A DNA stretch of 64,000 nucleotides from positions 14,297,867-14,361,866 of the forward strand of contig OZ025209.1 of the NCBI GenBank assembly GCA_964019055.1, read 5' to 3'. The translations under genes were made by a program, and so were the position numbers. The notes under the pieces are model-generated. The model was not told the DNA's origin and ran no database searches. It saw only the letters and a list, made by a program, of their open reading frames with translations. Numbering within the stretch: position 1 is the first letter of the stretch; the number at the start of each line of letters is the position of its first letter. Shown one piece after another: positions 11,372 through 23,300 of this stretch. This stretch comes from Anthopleura xanthogrammica. Lineage: Eukaryota > Cnidaria > Anthozoa > Actiniaria > Actiniidae.

Positions 11372-14300
11372 ATATTTATTTCATTTTGTAACCACCTTGT
11401 AAACAAACCCCAGTGGTCCATGAAAGTATTTACATTTTTCAACAAAACAAGCTCATTGTGTATTTTTACTCTGTATTCTCTGGTTTCCTAAATCATTTTA
11501 CAGCGTAACATGCAAAAGTGTGACCGGCAACAATAAAATATAATTGTATATATATGCACAGGCTTTTGTCTGTAAACTGACACATTTCAATGCAAAGCTG
11601 GCAGTTTTACCAAATAAGGCATGTAAAAGCTTGTTTGGCAGCAAAAAGCCTGTGCATAGAAGTACCTAGGCAAATGCATTAAATGTGGTCATACTTTTGC
11701 ATGCAATGCTGTAATCTTTAACCACATTAATGAATTTTTGGCTCATTTTAGCATGGCTTAGGAAACACATCTGTTTCATTAGTCTAAATGGGAGCTCCCA
11801 TTTTTGTATTACCTCTTGTAAAATCTTCACTTGTGAAAGCTAGGATCCAATTACCACTGTCCCCTCCCTCGATCCTTTCCCCTCCCCTTCCCCATAACCA
11901 CCCCCCACCAACCCCCACAACCACCACCCATCAAATACTGATTTATTTCCTTTTCTTATTTCTTTCCAGTGTTGGTGTTTACTGCTACATGTAACCAGCA
12001 ACTTTATAAACCTTTCATAATATTTTCCAACACTGTGGATATCCGTCGCATTAATCTTGACGGCACAGGATATCAATACCTTGTAAGAGGACTTTCAAAT
12101 GTTGTTGGATTGGACTTTGATATCAAAACAAGAACAATTTATTGGTCAGACATCAGAGCTAAGAAGATACAAAGAGTCCATATTGATCAAGGTCTGAGTC
12201 CAAAGATCATAGAAGACTTTGTTACATCTGACCTTGGTGTACCTGAAGACTTGGCTCTTGACTGGCTGGGTAGAAAACTATATTGGACTGATGCTGGAAG
12301 GGCTACTATCAATGTTATAAAGCTGGATGGAACTGGACGCAGGGCACTTATTGCCATACCTGAGGAAAAGCCTAGAGCATTAGTTGTTGATCCAGGTGAT
12401 AATAAGCTATACTGGACAGACTGGGGGGATGATGCTAAGATATCTAGAGCACAAATGAGTGATGGAGGGCTTAAAGAAGTGTTAATCAGTTCAAAGCTTG
12501 TATGGCCAAATGGTTTGGCAATTGATTATAACGATAAATTCCTGTTCTGGGCCGATGCGAATACCGATAAAATAGAGAAGTCTACATTGACTGGTCTTAA
12601 AAGACAAAGCATCATAAGGAAAAAAGTGTATCATCCTTACTCCTTGACGCTGTTCAGAGACCGGCTGTATTGGACAGATTGGCACCGACATACAATTGAA
12701 CATTGTGATAAGAGTACTGGTAAGGACAGAGTCAGTATCATAGGAGGTATGACTAGACCATCAGCATTACACATCTATCACCCTGAAAGACAGCCAGGAG
12801 CAGGTTTGTATATGATTATGATGTTAGCATACTTACAGCGCAATGTGCAAAAGTATGACTACATTTAATGTATTCCCATAATTAGGGACCCAAATGTACC
12901 CAGACAAATGGGTCTCAGGACACACATCACAAAATCCTAGTGCAATCGCTGTTCAGGGTAACGACAAATTTGAAGGTTAAAGGTTACAACTTTTTTAATC
13001 ACTGTCTTTCAGATCCCAACCAGTGTCTTGTTAATAATGGTAACTGTAGTCACACGTGTCAAGATCTGATTGGTGGATATAGGTGTCTTTGTCCACAAGG
13101 ATTTGAACTACGAAGTGATATAAAAATTTGTCAAGGTAAGGAACCAGAACAAACCTACATCTTTATTTGTAAGCTAATAATATTCCAAACAACAAGTTAT
13201 GGCATAGTCATTTTTTCCAGGGTTCAAGGATGTCAAAGTTCTGCAGGAAATATTTCTGTGGAACATAGTCTTTTTTACAAAGCTTCGCGCTTTCGCCTAA
13301 TCGTACCTACCTTTTAAATTAGCTGGGAAGTAGAATATGACAACGCCCTGTGCGAAGGGGACTAGTTGGCTTCCTCGGAGATAGATGGCTTCTACGCACT
13401 CCCTCCCTCTTCTGTTTCATTCTTCCATCCCCCCTCTGATAGATGTCGGTTTTTGACTCGTGTTTTTTTCATATTAGACATCAACGAGTGTAGTTATAAC
13501 CGTGGTGGATGTTCTCAAGTCTGCGTTAATACAATTGGTTCCTACAACTGTTCCTGTCTTGATGGATACACTTTGAATCCTGACGAACGAACTTGTGATG
13601 GTAAGAAACGAGTGTAGATAAAAGCGCGCACATTTTATTACCTTCAGCAGCAACAAAAGTCCGTGCCGGACGTGTTGCGCAACATCATCAGGTGTTGACA
13701 GTTGCAACGTTGTACACTCACAGGGCTCAAAATATGATATATATGATATATATTTTTCAAATATGACCGGTCAGCATGTCCGTTCAAAAAACCGTATTTG
13801 ACCGGTCAAGTACCAAATTTGACCGGACATTGACAGTTAACCGGCCGTTATTTTGAGCCCTGCATTCAAGCGATAACAAAAACTTTTTGCGCAAAATTCG
13901 CAAAGACATAATAATATTTTACGACTAATATGAAGTAATATTTACATCGATACATAGGTTATAGCCTATTATACTAGAGTGATTTTAAGTGGCCTTTGAA
14001 ACAAAAGTTCAAGTGTATAATTAGTGACTAACACTCAAAGTAAAACAAAAGAAAAAATGGAATTAGTGTCTAATACTATGCTTAGAGCAGTTTTCGTATG
14101 AGTATGAAAAACGCACGGCACGGACCGCGCTGCGCCGTGACCGTGTCAGTGCCGTGGCATGTATGAAAACATTCGACATTTGGTGCCGTGTCCGCGCCGC
14201 GCCGTAACCGTGCCGTGTGCTGTGACTTTTCACAGTCATACAAAATCTGTTCTACTATTTTTATCATGGATAAAGAAAATTCACTCCAACTTTTTGTTCT

Positions 14301-17300
14301 TGACTTCAGATGCAGACGAATGCAGCGTCAATAATGGTGGCTGTCAGTTCAAGTGTACGAATACAGAATCATCCTACATCTGTTCCTGTCGGTCAGGATA
14401 TACAGTATCAGCTGACAAGCACTCATGTGTTGATATTGATGAATGTAGTCATAGTAACCATACCTGTCCTGGTAAGTGTAAAAATCCCAGCATGTAGTCT
14501 AAAGCAAATTATACTAACAATTAATGTAAAGGTGTGGACACACGATGCGATTTTTTTATGCGACGTCACAAAAATTATAAAATAAATAAAATAAATATGA
14601 TTTAGCAGTGGCTCCTCTACAGAAGTAGCTATTCGTCCACTGTTTATATTCCAATTGGAATTTAGAAGTTGATTTTTACGGAGGGAGGAAAACCGGAGAA
14701 CCCGGAGAAAAACCCTCGAAGCACAGGAGAGAACCAACTAGAAACTCTACTCACATACAACACCGAGCTCAGCGGGACTCGAACTCGGGTCGCCTTGGTG
14801 AGAGGCGAGCGCTCTAACCGCTACGCCACCCGTACGCCACCCGTGCAAATTATGGCATCATGTGACCACCACGGTGAGATTCAAAAATTAGATCGCACCG
14901 TGTGACCACCCGTACGATGTTGCTCGCGCACGGTGAGATTCTCGCAAAAGTAGAACTCGTTTCGTCATAGTGTAACGAAATTCTGTCTTTCCAAATGATT
15001 TGCCCTGTCTCCAAGTGGCTGATTAGCACCACGATTCGCATTCTTTTCTATGAAGGGCAATTCCGAAAATGCCGTGTGTAGTGAAAACAAAACAAACAAA
15101 CAGTCCTTGTTATTACAAGAGAAGTACTTGATAGCCAGTGGCTAACAAACCTGTGGCCCTCGTTTAATAATTGAATTGGAATTTAGAAGTTAATTTCTGT
15201 GGAGAGGAAAACTTCGTGCACTTTTGATGGTCCTTTTGTATCTCCTCAACCTATATTCGTCTTTTTTCATTTATTTTTATTTTTTATCAGAAAACTGTCA
15301 GAACACCATGGGATCCTACAGATGCATCTGTTCACCAGGACTGGTCTATAATCCTATTACTAACACCTGTGATGACGTCAACGAATGCCTGAATAACTCT
15401 CTTAATACCTGTCAACAGACGTGTATTAACACCCGTGGTTCATTTCAATGTGGGTGCAGTACTGGGTACCTCTTGTCCAATGACAGAAAGAGTTGCTATG
15501 ACGTAGATGAATGCAACCAATCACATGCCGCCTGTCAACACAAATGCATGAATACCCAAGGATCATACCTGTGTGCTTGTAGACCAGGGTACCAGCTTGC
15601 AACTAACAGGAAAGATTGTGACACATTAAGCTGCGGGAATCCCTCGAGTCTTCAAGGGATCATCGTGACATGTGACGGAACAGTTGAGCAATATAGGTAT
15701 GTAAGCATATAGAAGATAAAGAATGGCCTTTATACTATAACTGTTATAAATCTCGCTTTCTGATTGGTTGATGGCGCGTGCATTATGAGAGCACACAGCT
15801 TGCGCGCGCAATTGCATTTTATAAAAGAAATGATAAACTTGCTTGTTGTGCTGTATGAAGTTAACATTAAAACACCTGGGGATTGGCAGAATTAACACTC
15901 AAGAAGTGTTGAGAAGCACACGTCGTGCTTCTGTCACTTCTCTCGCGTTCTGCCAATCCCCTTTTGCTTTAGAACTGCACACAGCACGCGCGTGCGTTTT
16001 CTTAACAAACCAGTGCGGTCCCAGCTCGTTTCTGGGTATCGATAACTTAAATTCAAGGTTTTCTTATAGTCTCCAGAGTTTATATTTAAGGCTCTGAAAC
16101 TTCTTGTTACTATGGGACACTAGGACAAAAAGTTTATCATGAGAAATAATACTATTTTTGCGCTTGTTCGCAGCCACACGTACTCTTGGCCTAACGCTTA
16201 TGCATGAGTGGATAAGAGCACATATTTTTAATCCTGAGATAGCGGTCCCGCAATCTTACGCTTTGAATACGATTATACATGCTATATCAAAAAGTTGATG
16301 ATTTAATGTCCTCAATTCAAATATTAGATACAACAAGTCCTGTACATTAACTTGTACTAAAGGTTATCTCATTGGTCCTAACACCATCACCTGTCAATCA
16401 TCTGGAGTATGGACCGTCATAAGGGCTCAGTGTGTACCTGAAATCCCGGGCCGTAACAACCCTCCTCAAGTTATAATCCTCTCCTCGCACTTCGTCCCCG
16501 AAAACACAGCGATAAACAAAATCATAGGTCGACTGACTACAGTTGACAGCGATGAAGACCAGACCTTTACTTACACCATGGTAGAAGGCGCACATGGTTT
16601 GTTTGGAGTTGATAACTCTCGTGGGTCACTCGTGGTAGCCGGGTATTTGGACTACGAGAGGAAATCCCGGTATGATATCCGAGTGATGAGCACCGACAGT
16701 GGAACACCCCCGTTATCGTATATACAGAACCTGACGGTGCACGTACTGGACGTCAATGAGGCGCCGAGTAAGTATAAGGTGCTGGTTACCCAGACCCCTC
16801 TCGACCAAGCTTTCTGTTACCCAGACCCCTCTCAACCAAGCTTTCTGTTACCCAGACCCCTCTCGACCAAGCTTTCTGTTACCAAGATCTCTCGACCAAG
16901 CCTTCTGTTTACCCAAATACCTCTCGACCAAGCCTTCTGCTATCCAGACCCATCTCAGCCAAGCCTTCTGTTACCCAGACCCCTCTCAACCAAGCCTTCT
17001 GTTACCCAAATCTCTCTCGACCAAGCCTTCTGTTACCCAAATCTCTCTCGACCAAGCCTTCTGTTACCCAAATCTCTCTCGACCAAGCCTTCTGTTACCC
17101 AGACCTCTCTCAACCAAGCCTTCTGTTACCCAGACCCCTCTCAACCAAGGTCTTAGAAAGAAGGAAAGAAGGTCACTGATTATTATGTTTATCAAATTTG
17201 TCATACGGTAATATATTTTGTTGTTTCAAATTCCAGGTCCACCAATCATTGTCCAGCCGAGTGTTTACGAAAATGTATCGATTGGTTCTACTGTAGGAGT

Positions 17301-20300
17301 AATTAATTCATCGGATGCTGACGTGGACAGTCACCTGACCTTCTCGTTACTCACCGATGCACAAGGTTTGTTTCGAATTAATGATAAAGCCCTTCTAGTT
17401 AATGGTCGTCTAGATTTTGAAAGGCAGTCAGAGTACATAGTTACAATTCAAGCTCGCGATAACGGGTTCCCGAGCTTAACTTCAACATCGACGTTGAACA
17501 TCACAGTCCTAGACTCGAATGATCCTCCTAAAAGGGTCGTTTTACACAAGGGCTTGATTAAGGAGTATGTAAATGATCCCAAAGGAACACAGAATGGTTC
17601 CTTTGTTGGAAACCTGTCCACCATTGACGAAGATGTATCGGATAGTCATTACTATGAAGTCATTGACCCGATTTCTTCTCCCTTCGCTGTCGTCGGATCT
17701 TCGTTGGTCGTTTCTCGCGCAGGTCTCTTAGATTATGAATCCCACTACCAGATATCTCTGGAAATTCGTTCCACAGACAAGGCAGGGGCAACCGTCACAT
17801 CCAGAATTGTAGTTCGTTTGTCAGACGTTAACGAAAGACCAACAGCCATTCTTCTCTCAGCGGCTACTTTCACTGAGCATGCGCAAATCGGTACTGTCAT
17901 TGGCACGCTTAGCGCACATGATCCAGACCGACTGGGTAACCACACCTTTATCTTGAGGTCAAACCCAGGAGGCTCCTTCCAGGTTAATGACAACCAGCTT
18001 GTTTTGAATAAGGACATTGACTTTGAAACTACCCATAATCCTCTCCGTATTGGTCTTCGCGTGACAGACAATGGTGAATTGAGTTATGATCAAGAGTTAA
18101 ACATCACTATTCTCAATAAGAATGAACCACCTCAGGCAATATCCCTCGCAACATACTCCTCTTGCTCACCGGGAGTACCATTGTGTGTCCCTGAAAACAA
18201 AATCACTGGTTATCACATCGCGCAAATCAACGTTCAAGATCCAGACAGAGGTGATGTACCTTCTTGTGAAATCATTAGCGGTGACTTTATCGGTGTCGAT
18301 AAAGGAATATTAGTAACGAAAGGCAAGATAAACTATGAAGCGCTTGCTCCTACACATGTTATAACTGTAACGTTACAGTGTAGGGATAAAGGTGGACTAA
18401 GTATAGAGAAGGTTTTTAATGTTTCTGTTACAGACACTAATGACCCTCCGTCAAACGTCTACTTATCACATTACATTATCAGCTCTACCGCACCTGTTGG
18501 AAGTCTTGTCGGTACGTTAAAAGTAGAAGACGAAGATGCTGGGGATTCTCACAACTGTTTATTAATCAACAGTGATCGCAACTTTTTTGAGATCCATGGG
18601 CTTCAAGTGCGCACGCGCGAAGTTCTAACCAACGCTACGCATGCGCGCCAGCTTATTCAAGTTTGGTGCCACGATTCCAAAGCGGCTTCATCTCACCTGA
18701 AAGATATCTACATCGACGTCAAAAACATCAACATGTTTAGAGTCATCAACATAACTTTGGATTCAAATAAGATCGCTGAAAATAAACCCGCGGGCTCATT
18801 GGTCGGTCACGTGAGTGCTTCGTCACATGACCCGGCCGAGTCTTTCTCGTTCCAGTTAGATATGAATGATGATTCGGCATTCGCACTGACCGGAGGTAGC
18901 AGAGCAGGTTCACGCAGTCTTGTGACAACAAGGAGTTTGGACTACGAGAAGCGTGCAAATTATACGGTTGTTATTCGTGTCTATGGCAACAGCGGGAGAA
19001 CAAATTTTGAAAAGTTTCTAATTAAGGCAAGTATCAAATAATGTAGGAATTTGTACTTTATCTTAGCTATATCAATTCATGTATTTTTATTTTTCCCACA
19101 GATTATCGATGTGTATGAACCGCCAGACCACCTCATTCTTCATCATAATTCTGTCAGTGAGAATATCGCTGGTGCGTTAGTTGGTATTGTAACCCTAAAG
19201 GACTCGTTCACTACGAACCATGCCGTGATAATCAGCCTTGTTTCTGACTATACCGATGTCTTCCAGGTCAGTAATAGTTGTAGCACGGGAATATTAAAAA
19301 AGATGACCCTGTAAATCAGTGTGAGTAGGGGGGTATCGACCAAAAGCATCCTACCCACACCCTACCGATACCTGCTTAACAACACATACCAATAACGAGG
19401 TTTTGGGTGATCACGGGGCGGCAGCCATGTTGGATGGCACGAACAATATAAGCGTTTTACATGAGAAGGAATGAAAAAAAAATGAATGGAATGGGATTCT
19501 TAGTATTGTTGTTGTGCCATCTAACATGGCCGCCGAAGCGTAAGACGGGGGTATACGAAATTCAATTTTGATCAAACTTCTAATAATTTTGTTTTCTCTG
19601 AGCTAAGAAAGTGGTCCCCTTTTTGGAAACGGTGTGGGGGTCACAAAATGTATTGTACTTCAGCTTCCATCTCCGCTCTACTCTAACTTACAGGAATGTG
19701 GCTTTATTTTTACGTTATGTGTGGTTTTGAAAATTTGAGTCAAAAGGCTTTGGAAAATATTGAAATTTGTTTGGAAATTCTCACAGGGGATCCTGTACGA
19801 ACCCTGTACTTATTATGGAAATGTGGAAATGGAAATGTGTTTATAATCTGATATTTCTTTTGCTTAGATAAAGCCATTTGTTGCTCCCTACACATGGAAA
19901 ATCACCACTAAAAGACCGCTGGATTATGAAAAGGCTCAAAGCCACGTGATAACTCTCAACATCCTGGATACCAGAACCAATTCATCCATCAACCAATCAA
20001 TGGTCATCTACGTCACGAATGTCAACGAAGCACCGACAGCAATAGAAATCAATGGTACTCAAGTCTTTGAGAATTCGATTCCCGGGACGCTTGTTGGCTC
20101 TATCAAAGTGAAAGACCCTGATGAGCCTATTGTTTCTCAGCGGTTTAGCTGTAAATTACGTAATGATGCTGGTGGTCGATTTGAGATAAGTGGACTCAAC
20201 CTGGTGGTGGGGAAGTCTCGTGTGCTGGATTATGAGGATGTTTTGGGGCCGAAGTGTTTGATCGATGTTGAGTGCCAGGATCAAGATGAAGAGGCTGTTA

Positions 20301-23300
20301 ATAAACAATTTATTATTGATATCGTGAATGTAAACGAACAGCCGACGGGTATATACTCACTGAGCGGCAGGTTTGAGGTACGTTCCAAGTTTGTTGCTAT
20401 TTCATAATTTTGATCACTATATACGCCGAAGGTGGCAGAAGGAAAAAAAGTCATTTTAATGCATGTTTATTCCGTATTAATAATAGGCTCCAGAAAACCA
20501 AAGTCCTGGATACCTCGTTGCTACGTTAGTCACCATGGACCCAGACAAACACGATTCATTCACGTATTTTATTTACCATGACAACTCTTCCACAGCCCCT
20601 TTCCGATTACACGGCAATCAACTCATCACCACATCGAGGCTCAACTATGAGTCACGTGATCAGTATGACATTAATGTCACAAGTGTAGACAGCGGTAACC
20701 TCAGCGTTACCCAGTGTTTAACACTTTCTGTGGTTGATAATAATGACCCACCATCTGAAATTGTTCTGCCTCAAGGAGCCTGTGTTACCGAAAACCAAAA
20801 GGTTAGTAAAATATTATCTTTCCATAAATTTTAAATACGTTCATGGTTTCTGAGAGCGGTCTCAGAGATGCAGGTGCGTAATTTGTAGCGTCGGGGGAGG
20901 GGAGGGGGCTACGTCCCTCGGTCAGTCTTGCCACCAAAACAGCTGTGAAAAACAGAATGGCACTCCCCCTATTTTGATTTTGAAGGTTTGCAACCAATCC
21001 CACTAGAGTCGAAAGACAAAAACATGGCGGTATATAGTATTAACGAAAAACTCTATAGGGAAATGTTTGTTGGATACAACCAACGATGGCCGCGATGACA
21101 ACTTAGTGTAAAAAAAATAATTAAGGTTTTTTTTTGCCATATTTCAGGTCGGCACTATCGTGGGACAGCTGAGTACTCTAGATGAAGATCAAGAACAGAC
21201 ACACACTTATACCATTCTTTCTCAAATTCCTGGTGGTGCACTCAGCATGAAATACACCAACAAACTGTACATAGCAGACAACGCTAAGCTAGATTACGAA
21301 TCAACGAGGGCTGTCAAGATAACTATAGCAAGCACAGATAATGGGATACCTAATCAATTGACAAAAGTCGTTACCATGGCGATTCCGATCAAGGACGAAA
21401 ACGAGCCTCCTTATGACGTTGAACTGAGCCGACAATTCGTGTACGAAAATTCTACCATGGGTGCCTATATTGGTAATGTCATCGTTAAGGACCCCGATAC
21501 TTTCCCACAATCCTATTCGTGCTTACTAATCGATGATGGAGGAGCACGATTTATGATCCAAAAGAATAATTCACAGATTCATCTACTCACGTCAATGAAT
21601 GGTATTTTATTGGACTACGAAACACAGAAAGAGCACATGATTGTCATCAAGTGCACCGATGGGGGAGGGTCTTGGTACCAGAAGCAGTTCGTTATTAAAG
21701 TCTTAGACTCAAATGACAGACCAATCAGCATAATATTCACTGATTCACCAGGAGATACGACTATGGACCCACAACCTCCTAACAGAACCACCCAGCTGGT
21801 CAGCACACCAGTAGTGACCGTTAACGAAACGGCTAAATCCGGTGTTACCATAGTAACATACGTCACAGTAAAAGACGAGGACAATATCAACAACCCTGCT
21901 CAACTGCAGACGCATAAGTGCGTGTTGATAAGTGAGGAGGAAGCAAAGTTATTTGCTGTCGTTAGTGCGCATGCTCCGTCTACTCGTCACAAGCGATCGG
22001 CTGCCAAAATCAATCAAATACCAACAAAATTCATGATCCGTCCCGGAACGAACTCCATTCTCGTGCGACAGGCTTTAAACTATGAGGCTCGCTCTGTTTT
22101 TACTCTGTTTCTTAAGTGTACAGACAGCGGCGTTCCTCCGTTATCAATGGTTTCGTCGTTGCGCGTTCAAGTCCTTGATGTTCCTGAGCCCCCAATAGAT
22201 TTACATCTGACCTCGTTGTCTCTGGGAGAAAACTCACCTGAGGGGACCCTACTGGGGAATATTTCTGTTATAGACGCAGATGTGCCGAGTGCTGGGTATC
22301 TATACGAGATAACATCCCATGGGGTACCCTTTAGGGTGGTCAGAAATCAAGTTATCGTCTCACGCGCACCATTAGATCACGAGACAACGCCAATCATTAC
22401 CATTCAAATAACGGTGCGTGAAGTAGTCTCATCGCTCTTCTTTACCAAGAACCTCCATGTCAACATCACAGACATCAACGAAGCACCCACAAGAATCACT
22501 CTCAATGGCAGTAAAACAGAGGCCACCCTTGAAGAGGACTCGCCTGTTGGTACATTGATTGGATATATAATAGTACGAGACCCTGACAGGTATGATACTC
22601 ATCGATTATCAATAAGCGGCCAAAACAGCAGTCATTTTCGTATCCATGACAACAAGCTTTATGTTGGATCTCAGCTGAATGCCTGGCTTATCAACCGCTA
22701 CTCCCTCTATATCCGGGCGATTGATCGTGGAGGACTAGGTACGACTCACGTGATTACTGTACTGGTACAAGAAGTAGATATGTGTTCCAACGATAGGAAG
22801 AATTGCAGCGCTTATGCCACATGTCTACGTTCTGGACCAGGTCAAGCTAAATGCTCTTGTATACTCGGGTTTACGGGCGACGGTTATTCTTGCGTTGATA
22901 TCGATTACTGTGAGTCTGACCCGTGTCATTTGAATAACACCATTAGGCCCTGCGAAGATGGATTTGGAGGGTACAAGAATTACAGCTGCCCCTGCAAGAC
23001 AGGGTGGTCGCCCCCGAATTGTGACGTCATGGTGAACTATTGTCAACGGCAGCCATGTTCTGTGAACGGTACTTTGAGATGTGAATCTCGTGTTAATGGT
23101 TATCAATGTCTCTGTAAAGAAGGATTTACTGGCTCACGCTGTGAGACTAATGTTAGTCATTGTTCAGAGCACAGCTGTCTTCATGGTGGGACATGCGTAG
23201 AAAAGAGTGATGGATTCATTTGTCTGTGCAAGGATCCATTCACTGGAATCAACTGCGACACAGATCATTCAGTTTGTCGTGACAACCCGTATATCTGCCA

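Noticed and set aside
19031..19036. GT donor at 19031 instead of the GC donor at 19027
   Set aside because: It would place exon 9 in a frame that meets a stop within a few codons and would break the cadherin boundary.
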